This document shows, in pieces, positions 8,871 to 16,960 of a stretch of 64,000 nt of DNA. Every line of letters begins with the position of its first letter. Position 1 is the stretch's first letter. The position numbers were made by a program, and so were the translations under genes. The notes under the pieces are model-generated. The model had not been told where the DNA came from. It made no database searches and was given only the letters and a program-made list of their open reading frames with translations. Origin of the DNA: an uncultured Mycoplasmatota bacterium (lineage in GTDB: Bacteria; Bacillota_I; Bacilli_A; Izemoplasmatales; Izemoplasmataceae); contig CAJXVW010000002.1 of the NCBI GenBank assembly GCA_913062645.1, forward strand, positions 62,001 through 126,000, read 5' to 3'.

Positions 8871-8895
8871 GGGAATCACCTCGATTGTTGAGATA

Positions 8896-8923
8896 ATTAT
8901 ACCACACTATGTGGGCTTTGCAA
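8896..8923 (-). promoter_or_regulatory. Promoter for gdpP-rplI-dnaB
   Basis: -35 TTGCAA (8918-8923), 16-bp spacer, -10 TATAAT (8896-8901) on the minus strand, about 25 nt before the GdpP start. Confidence 0.7.
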
Positions 8924-8953
8924 AATCAATATATATGCAAGATATATATTGTT

Positions 8954-8980
8954 GTCAAAAAAAGACTCGCTAGCGAGTCT
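8954..8980 (-). terminator. Rho-independent terminator of rpsF-ssb-rpsR
   Basis: An 18-bp perfect palindrome (AGACTCGCTAGCGAGTCT, 8963-8980) is followed on the minus strand by seven Ts. It begins inside the rpsR stop codon. Confidence 0.9.
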
Positions 8981-9209
8981 ATTCTTTGATATACGGCAGG
9001 AGCGCCATGTGACGCGCCCGTTTGATGGCTTTGGTCAAATCCGCTTGATAGTTCGATTTGGTTCCGGTCACGCGACGCGGCAGGATTTTGCCACGATCGC
9101 TGATGAAACGCTTCAGCAGTTCGAAGTCTTTGAAATCGATGTATTTGATATTGTTTTCGGTGAAGTAGCAACGCTTTTTGCGTCGTTTCCGATATCCACC
9201 TCTGGCCAT
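8979..9209 (-). CDS. rpsR: 30S ribosomal protein S18
   Basis: S18 binds the central domain of 16S rRNA as a pair with S6. The 76-residue basic protein shows the S18 core: [24 protein letters not shown] followed by [26 protein letters not shown] (quoted here as two separated segments). It ends the rpsF-ssb-rpsR operon, the usual Firmicute order, and its TAG stop is built into the terminator stem. Confidence 0.97.
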   Translation of the reverse strand: MARGGYRKRRKKRCYFTENNIKYIDFKDFELLKRFISDRGKILPRRVTGTKSNYQADLTKAIKRARHMALLPYIKE

Positions 9210-9232
9210 GTACTGATTCCTCCTTTACAAGA

Positions 9233-9685
9233 TTAAAACGGCAAGTCGTCTTCGCTCACGTCGATTTTCGGCGTGGACTGTTTCTTTTCGACATTGCGGT
9301 CGTTGTAGTTGTTCGGCTCGTAGCCGCGCGGTTCGTCGGGTTCGTAATCGCTGTTGCTGGAATCCCCTTTGGGTTCCAGGAACTGAACGCTGTCACAAAC
9401 GATGTCGGTCGTGTATTTGCGGACGCCGTCCTTGTCATCGTAGTATCCGGTCTGGATCCGACCTTCAACCCCCACCAAACTGCCCTTGTTCACGTAACGC
9501 GCGACGGTTTCGGCCTGACGGCGCCATGCGACGCACTGAATGAAATCGGCTTCCTTGTCGCCCGATGCGTTCGAATAGGGACGGTTGATCGCCACCGTGA
9601 AACGGGTGTAGGCGATGTTGCTCGACGTGTAGCGGAGCTCGGGGTCTTTGGTTAATCTTCCAACTAATACGACACGATTGATCAT
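9233..9685 (-). CDS. ssb: Single-stranded DNA-binding protein
   Basis: SSB coats single-stranded DNA during replication and repair. The 150-residue protein has the OB-fold start [20 protein letters not shown] and the FTVAINRPY and [12 protein letters not shown] strands. It has a low-complexity acidic tail ending SEDDLPF, the conserved tip that recruits partner proteins. It lies between rpsF and rpsR with 13-23 nt gaps. Confidence 0.97.
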   Translation of the reverse strand: MINRVVLVGRLTKDPELRYTSSNIAYTRFTVAINRPYSNASGDKEADFIQCVAWRRQAETVARYVNKGSLVGVEGRIQTGYYDDKDGVRKYTTDIVCDSVQFLEPKGDSSNSDYEPDEPRGYEPNNYNDRNVEKKQSTPKIDVSEDDLPF

Positions 9686-9698
9686 AGGTTACACTCCC

Positions 9699-9986
9699 TT
9701 ATCTTTCATCGCGGATGATGATGTGACGAATAATGTCTTCGCGAATGCGGCAAATGCGGTCGAATTCGGCGCGTGCCTCTTCGTTGCATGTGACGTTCAA
9801 TACGACATAGTACCCTTTGCGATGTTTCTGAATCTCATAGGCAAGGTCTCTCATGCCCCACTCGTTCACTTCGAAGAGTTCGCCGCCGCGCGAGATGAAA
9901 ATCTCGTTCAAGTCGTCAATGACTTTGGGACGTGCTTCGTCGGTCACGGTAGGATCAATGATGTACATGATTTCGTACTTTCTCAT
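9699..9986 (-). CDS. rpsF: 30S ribosomal protein S6
   Basis: S6 pairs with S18 on the 30S platform. The 95-residue protein begins MRKYEIMYIIDP, with the S6 motif WGMRDLAYEIQKHRKGYY. An AAGGAGG site precedes ATG 9986. It is the first gene of its operon, with a short structured leader that may serve S6:S18 feedback. Confidence 0.97.
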   Translation of the reverse strand: MRKYEIMYIIDPTVTDEARPKVIDDLNEIFISRGGELFEVNEWGMRDLAYEIQKHRKGYYVVLNVTCNEEARAEFDRICRIREDIIRHIIIRDER

Positions 9987-9995
9987 TTTTCTACC

Positions 9996-10051
9996 TCCTT
10001 CTGGTCGTTTGGCTGCTAAAGCAGCAAGGATGCGCTAACTCACGCTTGGCT
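9996..10051 (-). promoter_or_regulatory. Structured leader of rpsF, candidate S6:S18 autoregulatory site
   Basis: The transcript contains hairpin GCTGC-TTTA-GCAGC (10012-10025). This is flanked by CCTT and AAGG, which can pair and would include the start of the AAGGAGG ribosome binding site. S6:S18 feedback leaders are known upstream of rpsF. I cannot confirm the conserved bulge by eye. Confidence 0.4.
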
Positions 10052-10080
10052 ATTATATCACAAACGTTTTTTGAATGCAA
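10052..10080 (-). promoter_or_regulatory. rpsF operon promoter
   Basis: -35 TTGCAT (10075-10080), 17-bp spacer, -10 TATAAT (10052-10057), minus strand. Confidence 0.8.
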
Positions 10081-10374
10081 GAGTTACATTTTAATTGACA
10101 TATGTATATATAATACCCTGCGCGATCACCTAAATTATATCAAATATCACCGGTGGATGTAAGATGGAAATGAAAAAATGCAAGATGGCCGCATGGACTT
10201 TTTCAAACGGACGGTTTTTGGTATTCTAACGATGGGTGATGACAATGAAACGAATCCTGCTTGCCATGCTGCTGTTCGAAGCGGCCATCGTGCTGATCGA
10301 CATCCTGCTGGCCTAGCGGGTGTTGTTGACAGAACCCGAAAAAAAGGCGATCCGCCCCCCAACGGTCGCCTTTT
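10081..10374. other. Intergenic region between rpsF and the hydrolase gene
   Basis: Apart from the 23-codon frame and the terminator, I see nothing convincing here. 10081-10230 is AT-rich without a clear gene. Confidence 0.6.
10245..10316 (+). CDS. Putative 23-residue hydrophobic peptide
   Basis: A short frame encodes MKRILLAMLL followed by an almost wholly hydrophobic stretch ending IDILLA, enough for a single membrane helix. GGTGAT (10235-10240), complementary to the 16S 3' end, lies 4 nt before ATG 10245. A strong hairpin follows at 10339-10377. A possible promoter is TTTTCA-16 bp-TATTCT just upstream. It lies alone on the plus strand in a gap between minus-strand genes. It could be a membrane micropeptide, a type I toxin-like peptide or chance. 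No family is recognised. Confidence 0.4.
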   Translation: MKRILLAMLLFEAAIVLIDILLA

Positions 10375-10377
10375 TTA
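10339..10377. terminator. Bidirectional terminator
   Basis: The stem AAAAAAGGCGA/TCGCCTTTTTT, extended by CCG/CGG, has A and T tracts on both sides. It can end the plus-strand micropeptide transcript and the minus-strand phzF-cinA-hydrolase operon. Confidence 0.85.
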
Positions 10378-11100
10378 TTGGTCGATGTAGTCGAAGATGG
10401 CGAGTTGCATCGGACGGCTGACGCTGTGTCCGACGTCGAAGCTCGCAAGTCTCATCCGCTTGTCGCCATGGGCCTCGAAGAATGCTTCGGTCGGGCCTTT
10501 GGGAACGACCTCGTCGCGGTCGCCGACCAGCGCGAACAACGACTGGAACGCCATCTTGTCGAGCCGGTTGAGCGGATTCAAAGACGCGATGAAGTCCAGT
10601 TTGTCCGACGTGAAGAACGTCGTGGTATCCAGTCCCGCCGCACCGACGGCGTGATACGCCTGATGTTGGAAGTCGGGCGTGCTGATGACCGGCACCAACT
10701 TGCCGAGTCGGTTCGTCTTGGTGGCGAGATAATACCCGACCATGCCGCCGAGACTGACGCCGATGAAGTCGAATGTCGGAAACTCCTTGTACTGATTGTG
10801 ATGGAGCCGGATGATGTCGAGCGCCGTGCGTTTGACGACGACGAACGCTTCGTTGAGACGGTCCTCGGCCGTACCGGTGACGTAGGGTTCGAGGATGCGT
10901 TCGCCGTGCTTGTAGGCGTCGATGGCGACGACGAAAAAGCCACGACGGGCCAGGTCGAGCGCCAGATAATCACTGCCGTACTCCTTGGTCGATTCGTAGC
11001 CGTGCTGGATGAATACAAGTCCTTTGTACGGATAGTTGTCACGCTTGTACTCGATCAACGGAATCGATTCGACGACTTGCGTTTCAAGCGTCAATTTCAT
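10375..11100 (-). CDS. Alpha/beta hydrolase (prolyl oligopeptidase-like esterase)
   Basis: The 241-residue protein has the alpha/beta-hydrolase layout: oxyanion segment FIQHGYEST, nucleophile elbow GVSLGGMVG (Ser catalytic), acidic residue in LVGDRDEVVP and a C-terminal His in DVGHSVS. Such enzymes hydrolyse esters or peptides; the substrate cannot be told. There is no signal peptide, so it is cytoplasmic. The start overlaps cinA by 17 nt, with AAAGGAG as ribosome binding site, so it ends the phzF-cinA-hydrolase operon. Confidence 0.85.
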   Translation of the reverse strand: MKLTLETQVVESIPLIEYKRDNYPYKGLVFIQHGYESTKEYGSDYLALDLARRGFFVVAIDAYKHGERILEPYVTGTAEDRLNEAFVVVKRTALDIIRLHHNQYKEFPTFDFIGVSLGGMVGYYLATKTNRLGKLVPVISTPDFQHQAYHAVGAAGLDTTTFFTSDKLDFIASLNPLNRLDKMAFQSLFALVGDRDEVVPKGPTEAFFEAHGDKRMRLASFDVGHSVSRPMQLAIFDYIDQ

Positions 11101-12304
11101 CTAGCAACAACTCCTTTCGTACCTGGTTGAGAGCGAAGATCACGGCGCGGTAGCGTACCATGTCGCGATCGCCGTTGAAGACTTTGCGGTAGACCGTTGT
11201 TCGTCCGTGATGACGGATGCCGAAATAGACCAGTCCGACAGGTTTCTCATCGGTACCGCCGGTTGGTCCGGCGATGCCGCTGATGGCGACACTGACGTCG
11301 GCAGACGTCCGTTCGGCGAGACGATCGGCCATGGCATGGACGACCTCGGGGCTGACGGCGCCGTGCTCCTTCAAGATGTCTTCGGGAACGTTCAGATACT
11401 TCATCTTGGCTTCGTTGCTGTAGACGACGAGGCCTTCTTTGAAGACTTGCGAACAGCCGGACACACCGGTGATCGTCGAAGCCAGCATGCCGCCGGTACA
11501 ACTTTCGGCCAGCGCGATGATCTTGTTCTGTCGTTTGAGCATCTCGACCACGACGCCTTGGAGCGTGTCCTCGAGATCGCCGTAGATGAACTCCTCGAAC
11601 TTGTTGTAGAAGTCCTTCATGCAGCGGTCCAGCGCGTCGGTGTCTTTGGATGTGAAGATGTACTTGATCTCTCCGACGTTGGCATACGGTGCGACGTTCA
11701 CTTTCGGATGAACGCCATAGAACCCTTTCAGGTTGTTTTCCATCGAGGACTCGCCGGTACCGACCAGTTTGTACCCGCGACTGATCAGATTGATGTCCAG
11801 CTCGTCTTTGATGATGTCGATCACCTGATTGAGCATCGGGATCATTTCGTGCGGGGGTCCCGGCAAGAGGATGATCCGTTTGCCGCCGGTTTTGAAATAC
11901 ACCCCGGGCGCCGTGCCGAGCTCGTTGTCGAGCTTGATCGAATCGACGGGAAACAAAGCTTGTTTGTTGTTGGTGTCCTTCATCTCGACTTCGGCGCGGT
12001 CGAAATAATATTTGATCTTGTCGAGGACCGCCGGATCCATGAACGTGTCGACCTGGAAGTAGTCGATTACCGTTTCACGGGTGATGTCGTCGACCGTCGG
12101 TCCCAGTCCGCCGGTGAAGAAGATCAGATCCTCATCCATGAAATCGAGGACCGTCTTGAATTCTTTTTTAAGATCGTCAATGACGTAGCTGCGATTGACG
12201 TCGATGCCGATCGATTTCAGTTTGAGCGCGATCGTGCGCAGATTGCTGTTGAGCGTCCGTCCGGTGAGGATTTCCTTACCGACGGCGACCACTGCTGTTC
12301 TCAT
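11084..12304 (-). CDS. cinA: CinA-family protein (nicotinamide-nucleotide amidase / competence-damage inducible)
   Basis: The 406-residue protein joins an N-terminal MoCF_biosynth domain (AVGKEILTGRTLNSN, FFTGGLGPTVDDITRE, LPGPPHEM) and a C-terminal NMN deamidase domain (ALAESCTGGMLASTI, AISGIAGPTGGTDEKPVG). It recycles NMN in pyridine nucleotide metabolism, and in Bacillus it is linked to competence. I use ATG 12304, because a GGAGG lies upstream and the stop of the phzF-like gene overlaps it as ATGA. The open frame upstream of that ATG is only the phzF shadow. Confidence 0.93.
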   Translation of the reverse strand: MRTAVVAVGKEILTGRTLNSNLRTIALKLKSIGIDVNRSYVIDDLKKEFKTVLDFMDEDLIFFTGGLGPTVDDITRETVIDYFQVDTFMDPAVLDKIKYYFDRAEVEMKDTNNKQALFPVDSIKLDNELGTAPGVYFKTGGKRIILLPGPPHEMIPMLNQVIDIIKDELDINLISRGYKLVGTGESSMENNLKGFYGVHPKVNVAPYANVGEIKYIFTSKDTDALDRCMKDFYNKFEEFIYGDLEDTLQGVVVEMLKRQNKIIALAESCTGGMLASTITGVSGCSQVFKEGLVVYSNEAKMKYLNVPEDILKEHGAVSPEVVHAMADRLAERTSADVSVAISGIAGPTGGTDEKPVGLVYFGIRHHGRTTVYRKVFNGDRDMVRYRAVIFALNQVRKELLLDEIDA

Positions 12305-13143
12305 GTGTTGTCCTCCTTGGTGTCGATCCGGATGGCGCTTCCGCCCACCCAGACAGCGGTGATTTGATTGGCTTCGATGGATAGATTGACAATGATTTCC
12401 GATGGTTGATTCATGCTGTAACCTTGACGTAAAACGTACTGTGTTTGAGGCGGCTGATATTGATGCAGATAACATGCCAGCGCACCGTTCGAGGTACCAG
12501 TCGCACTCTCCTCGTCAATGCCGACGAGCGGGGCGAAATTCCGTCCATAGGCAGCAACCTCGGTATCGAGCGCAAAGGCGTGCACACCGATGGCTCCATG
12601 AGCCTTGGTAAGACGCCCGATGGCATCCAGATCGGGAGTCAGGCGGTGCAAGGTATCGACATCCCGAATCGGTACGAAAATCTCGTACAGCCCCGTGGAT
12701 ACCAGTTGGATCGGCAGGGCATGATCGATGACATCGGTTTCTCGGAAACAAGCCGCGACGTCCTGTCCGTTCAGAACCGCTCCGAAGACGGGGCGATTCT
12801 GTTGCATGAACACCGTGTCTTCCCGGATGTCGATGGCCAGAATGCCGGCGTTGGTTTCCTGGGTGTAACGACCGGGGGCAAGACGCTTCAAATCGCGCAT
12901 CAGATTGAATGTGGCGATCGTCGCATGACCACACAGATCGACCTCTTGACGCGGCGTGAAGAAACGCACTTTGACGTCAGCTTTGGCGCTCGTTGTCACA
13001 AATGCCGTTTCACTATAGCCGACTTCGGCGGCGATGCGTTGCATGTCGGCGTCGTTCAAACACTCGGCGTCAAGCACTACGCCGGCTTTGTTGCCGCCTT
13101 GTTTGGTTTTGGGAAACGCGCTGAGTCGATATGGTCCAATCAT
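12301..13143 (-). CDS. PhzF-family isomerase/epimerase-like protein
   Basis: The 280-residue protein shows family features: an N-terminal F-x-GN-like region (here SAFPKTKQGGNKAGVVLD), SETAFV, FFTPRQEVDLCGHATIATF and the late SATGTSNGALACYL. The family isomerises small acids or amino acids, and most members have unknown substrates. AGGTGAT precedes ATG 13143. It heads an operon with cinA and a hydrolase and is divergent from the membrane protein at 13224. A TATAAT on the minus strand upstream serves as a likely -10, with a poor -35. Confidence 0.85.
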   Translation of the reverse strand: MIGPYRLSAFPKTKQGGNKAGVVLDAECLNDADMQRIAAEVGYSETAFVTTSAKADVKVRFFTPRQEVDLCGHATIATFNLMRDLKRLAPGRYTQETNAGILAIDIREDTVFMQQNRPVFGAVLNGQDVAACFRETDVIDHALPIQLVSTGLYEIFVPIRDVDTLHRLTPDLDAIGRLTKAHGAIGVHAFALDTEVAAYGRNFAPLVGIDEESATGTSNGALACYLHQYQPPQTQYVLRQGYSMNQPSEIIVNLSIEANQITAVWVGGSAIRIDTKEDNT

Positions 13144-13223
13144 GATATCACCTACAACTATTATACACGAAACAAGCCCGATTTGTGATATAATGTTTAT
13201 GCATCCGGAAGGGAGTGCTACCT

Positions 13224-14906
13224 ATGTTTAGTCTATATGCGATCGTTCCGATCGTCATTGTCATCGCTGCCACGTACGTGTTCAACCACAAACTCACCGA
13301 TGACAGCAACAGCGTCAAGTTGCTGTATTTCGGTTTGGAAATGCTGGCGATCGTGGCACTTACGTATTTGCTGTTTCTGTTCGGCTTCCTGCCGAACGTG
13401 TTCGTGGTGATCCTGCTCATCGTGCTCACGTTCGTCTCACTGCTGACACTCTACTTGTTCACGCTTCACTACTACGACAACTATTACGATCAGCTCGCCG
13501 TCGTCGGCAACGCCCTGTTGTTCTTCATCAAGACGGTGTTGGCCTTCTATGTGTTCCTAACCATCTTCCGCTATCAGCCCGCAGTGGCTCAAATCAGTCT
13601 CGCAGTGGCATTGACCGGAATACTGTTCATTGTGTCACTATTCTTGGAAAAATACATATTGACGACAATCAACAATGTCCTTCAGTATTTGACCAACTTC
13701 GATCGTTATGAGTTTGTTGCGATTCCCACCTTGCTCATTCTCGTCGCCATCTTTTTGTTCCAGGCACCGACCCAACAGACCGCCCAGGTGCTCAACATGA
13801 ACAACCACATTCGCTACCTCGCATTCTACAGCGACATCCCCAACGACGTCAACGTCAACTTTGAACAGGACGAACTGATGCGTTACGAAGTCGACGACTT
13901 GCGCTCGTTCGCCCGTGATTACTACTATGACGATGACTACATCTATCTGTACACCGCGGACAATGAACGCAGCGCGTTCGTCAACGGCGTCCTGATCATC
14001 CTCGATCGAACGACCGGCGAAGTCGTCTACCGCGAACTGACGCTCGATCAACCGTTCACCAACATCGGCCCGGATGCGTACTACCCGTTCGAGGCCCAGC
14101 AACAGTTCATTCCCTTTAACGATGAACTGCTGTTTTTCGCCACCGACGGCATCTATCGACTCGATGACGCGACACCGATCAAATTGTCGCCGCTGACTGT
14201 CATGGAATCGAAATATTTCTTTGAAAACGGCGAACTCTACTTCATTGTCGCCACCGACTTCCGCACCCACGAAGTATACCATTACGACGGCACCGACATC
14301 ACGCTCAGCGAGACGATATCCCTCGACGCCGAAGTCATCAGCAGACTGGAAGTCGTCAACGCTCATCTGATGTACTATCAGGATGGACAGATCTATTTGC
14401 GCAGCAATCCCACCATCCTCTATGACCCGAGCAGCGACACCTACTTCGCCGACGGCGAAGGCGGCTACATCCATCACTACGACACCATCTACGAGCCGAA
14501 TACGGAGTTGTTCTATCGTTACGACTACTTCGAAGAGCATCACCAACTGTTGGAGGTGTACGACAAGAACAAGGATATTTACGGGTTCTTCTACCACACC
14601 GCGCTCCATCGCTGGCTGATCACCCAGTCCTACGACACCGCCACCGACATCGAGTATCGCATCTTCGATGGCAACCTTGAGTTCATGTTGGTGAGCTTGC
14701 AAGGCGACACGACGACCTTCACGATGTACCGCATGCTCCATCAGGATTCGGCACTCGATCTGCCGTTTTACAGTCACTTCTCGCTGACGACCTTCATTGT
14801 TGTCATCGTCAGCATCTTCATCCCCTTCTTCAACAATGAGAAGTACTACACGTACATCGACTTCGATTCGGTATTGCGTCGCGACAAGACCAAGGAAAAC
14901 AAATAG
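13224..14906 (+). CDS. Membrane protein of unknown function, multispanning N-terminus and large extracytoplasmic domain
   Basis: I do not recognise the family. The 560-residue product opens with about six hydrophobic helices (residues 1-185). A long polar domain rich in Tyr, Asp and Thr follows (200-525), with repeated short beta-type units such as FFENGELYFIVATD and MYYQDGQIYLRSN that suggest a propeller-like fold. Then come one helix (LTTFIVVIVSIFIPFF) and a basic tail. ATG 13224 is 9 nt after GGGAG and fits better than GTG 13215. It is a single-gene unit with a plus-strand TATAAT upstream and its own terminator. Sensing or cell-envelope roles are guesses. Confidence 0.75.
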   Translation: MFSLYAIVPIVIVIAATYVFNHKLTDDSNSVKLLYFGLEMLAIVALTYLLFLFGFLPNVFVVILLIVLTFVSLLTLYLFTLHYYDNYYDQLAVVGNALLFFIKTVLAFYVFLTIFRYQPAVAQISLAVALTGILFIVSLFLEKYILTTINNVLQYLTNFDRYEFVAIPTLLILVAIFLFQAPTQQTAQVLNMNNHIRYLAFYSDIPNDVNVNFEQDELMRYEVDDLRSFARDYYYDDDYIYLYTADNERSAFVNGVLIILDRTTGEVVYRELTLDQPFTNIGPDAYYPFEAQQQFIPFNDELLFFATDGIYRLDDATPIKLSPLTVMESKYFFENGELYFIVATDFRTHEVYHYDGTDITLSETISLDAEVISRLEVVNAHLMYYQDGQIYLRSNPTILYDPSSDTYFADGEGGYIHHYDTIYEPNTELFYRYDYFEEHHQLLEVYDKNKDIYGFFYHTALHRWLITQSYDTATDIEYRIFDGNLEFMLVSLQGDTTTFTMYRMLHQDSALDLPFYSHFSLTTFIVVIVSIFIPFFNNEKYYTYIDFDSVLRRDKTKENK

Positions 14907-14937
14907 CGAAGCCCCAAACGGGCTTCGCTTTTCTTTT
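14906..14937. terminator. Terminator after the 13224-14906 gene, possibly bidirectional with ychF
   Basis: The stem GCGAAGCCC/GGGCTTCGC (14906-14928) is followed by TTTTCTTTT on the plus strand. The ychF stop lies immediately beyond on the other strand. Confidence 0.85.
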
Positions 14938-14939
14938 GC

Positions 14940-16043
14940 TTACAGGTTAAACAGGAAATGAAGCACATCGCCGTCCTGAACGACGTAGTCACGGCCCTCG
15001 AGCCGCATCTTGCCGGCTTCCTTGGCCCCGTGTTCACCGCCAAAGGCGATGTAATCGGGATACTTGATGGTTTCGGCGCGGATGAATCCCTTTTCGAAAT
15101 CGCTGTGGATGATGCCGGCGCACGTCGGCGCTTTGGATCCATGGCGGAACGTCCATGCCCGGACCTCCTTCGGTCCGGCGGTGAAGAACGTCTCGAGACC
15201 AAGCAGCGCATAGCTGTGCTTGATCAACTGGTCGAGTCCGCTTTCCGACACACCCAGTTCTTCCAGGAACATCGTTTTCTCATCATCGTCCAGTTCGGAC
15301 AGTTCGCTTTCGATCTTGGCGCTGATCACGACCATGTCGCTGGCGTCATCGCCGGCGAACCGCGCGATTTGTTTGACGTACGGATTGTCGTCGTAATCGG
15401 CGATGTCGTTCTCGTCGATGTTGGCGACGTATACCATCGGTTTCAAGGTCAGGAAGTTGAAGTGTTTGAGGAACCGCTTTTCGTTGTCGTTGAGACGCAT
15501 CGTGCGAATCGGCTTGTCGCTCAGCAACACGTCGTGGATGGCACTCAGGAGACGGTACTCTTCGACGCTCTCCGGATCGACTTTCATGATCGCCTTCTTC
15601 TCGATTTTCGGCAGGCGTTTTTCCACCACCTCGAGATCGGCGAAGATCAGTTCGAGATTGATCGTTTCAATGTCGCGGATCGGATCGACGCTGCCGTCGA
15701 CGTGGGTGACGTTGGGATCTTCGAAGGCGCGCACGACCTGCACGATCGCGTCGACTTCGCGGATGTGGGAGAGGAACTTGTTGCCCAGTCCTTCGCCTTT
15801 GGAGGCACCCTTGACGATGCCGGCGATGTCAGTAAACTCGAAAATGGTCGGGACCGTCTTTTTCGGTTGCACCAGTTCCGACAGTTTGTCCAGTCGTTCA
15901 TCCGGCACTTCGACGACGCCGACGTTGGGATCGATGGTCGCGAACGGGTAGTTCGCGGCGAGCGCTCCGGCTTTGGTGATGGCGTTGAACAAGGTCGATT
16001 TGCCGACGTTCGGCAGACCGACGATTCCAGCGGTGAGTCCCAT
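14940..16043 (-). CDS. ychF: Redox-responsive ATPase/GTPase YchF (OLA1 family)
   Basis: YchF is a ribosome-associated P-loop NTPase that prefers ATP. The 367-residue protein has P-loop GLPNVGKSTLFNAITKAGA at the N-terminus, FTDIAGIVKGASKGEGLGNKF (quoted in part) as switch region, NIDEND in place of the usual NKxD, and a C-terminal TGS-type domain ending RDYVVQDGDVLHFLFN. The length is typical. It has its own promoter and no operon partner. Confidence 0.96.
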   Translation of the reverse strand: MGLTAGIVGLPNVGKSTLFNAITKAGALAANYPFATIDPNVGVVEVPDERLDKLSELVQPKKTVPTIFEFTDIAGIVKGASKGEGLGNKFLSHIREVDAIVQVVRAFEDPNVTHVDGSVDPIRDIETINLELIFADLEVVEKRLPKIEKKAIMKVDPESVEEYRLLSAIHDVLLSDKPIRTMRLNDNEKRFLKHFNFLTLKPMVYVANIDENDIADYDDNPYVKQIARFAGDDASDMVVISAKIESELSELDDDEKTMFLEELGVSESGLDQLIKHSYALLGLETFFTAGPKEVRAWTFRHGSKAPTCAGIIHSDFEKGFIRAETIKYPDYIAFGGEHGAKEAGKMRLEGRDYVVQDGDVLHFLFNL

Positions 16044-16072
16044 CGAATCACTCCTTCGTTTTGGCCTAATCC

Positions 16073-16101
16073 ATTGTACTCGATTTGGTTTTCATTTACA
16101 A
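16073..16101 (-). promoter_or_regulatory. ychF promoter
   Basis: -35 TTGTAA (16096-16101), 17-bp spacer, -10 TACAAT (16073-16078), minus strand. Confidence 0.7.
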
Positions 16102-16102
16102 G

Positions 16103-16127
16103 AAAAAAAGCAAATCCTAGGATTTGC
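16103..16127 (-). terminator. Terminator of the tatD-htrA-nitroreductase operon
   Basis: The perfect stem GCAAATCC-TA-GGATTTGC (16110-16127) is followed on the minus strand by TTTTTTTC. The last codons of the nitroreductase gene lie within it. Confidence 0.88.
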
Positions 16128-16944
16128 CGACGTGGATCGTACAGACGTATTCCCAATCATCGCGGAGCGCCTTGCCGTCTTCCACTTCGATCGTCCAGGC
16201 GACGTGATTCGATCGGAGACCGATCGTGAAATGAGCGAGGGCGATGCCGATGTCGAGCAACTGAATGTCGTACTTCAACAAACGCGCGTAATTCGGCGTG
16301 CGGGCAAGATACCAGCGCACCGTGTCACCGTCCACGCTGGCGCGCCATGGCTGGCGGTTGGACGCGCTCGGACCACGCCGAACGAGCGCCAGGGACTCGA
16401 TGATCGGATTGGAATAGTCGAGCACCAGATGTCCGTTGGCGGCATCGTGGAATAGTTCCGCAAAATCCTTGCGACGAATCGACTGGGCGCCGCTGCGCAG
16501 CAACTGATCGACGAGCGTGCGGTGTTTGGCGCGATGACCGACGGGGCTGATCGCCGGGATCACTTCGTTGTCGCCAAGTTGTTTCTGATAGTGGGTGCGG
16601 CGGAACGTGCCGCCGAGCCAACAGGTGTCGAAACCGGCTTTGGTGAGTTCGAGGATGAGGTGTTCGAACACGAAGCCGAAATCGATCAGACTGAATCGTT
16701 CGTTGGTGGCCACGCCGCCGACAAACGCCGGGACGTTGCGCAACAATCCGTAAGTGCCGATCTTCTGACCGCCGGGTGTGCGGTTGGTGTTGAGTCGGAA
16801 CGTGAAATCGAATTGATGCTGAAACGGACCCACCATCTCGCTCACATGCGAAACAACCGACGAGATTTGTTTGATCTCGTCGGCAGTGAGGTCGTCGTGC
16901 TTGAAGGTGCGTGTGCTCTGTCGTTCGTGGATGGCGTTCTTCAC
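16117..16944 (-). CDS. Nitroreductase-like flavoprotein (putative TM nitroreductase family)
   Basis: The protein of about 275 residues begins KNAIHERQSTRTFKHDDL, with the R-S-x-R FMN-binding start of nitroreductases. It contains FGFVFEHLILELTKAGFDTCWLGGTF and PSASNRQPWRASVD, features of the large TM1586-like nitroreductase family with two pseudo-repeats. The substrate is unknown. I choose GTG 16944, because GGAGG (16952-16956) is 7 nt away, whereas ATG 16950 would touch the ribosome binding site. It ends the tatD-protease-nitroreductase operon. Confidence 0.83.
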   Translation of the reverse strand: MKNAIHERQSTRTFKHDDLTADEIKQISSVVSHVSEMVGPFQHQFDFTFRLNTNRTPGGQKIGTYGLLRNVPAFVGGVATNERFSLIDFGFVFEHLILELTKAGFDTCWLGGTFRRTHYQKQLGDNEVIPAISPVGHRAKHRTLVDQLLRSGAQSIRRKDFAELFHDAANGHLVLDYSNPIIESLALVRRGPSASNRQPWRASVDGDTVRWYLARTPNYARLLKYDIQLLDIGIALAHFTIGLRSNHVAWTIEVEDGKALRDDWEYVCTIHVGKS

Positions 16945-16960
16945 GCGCATACCTCCGTTT

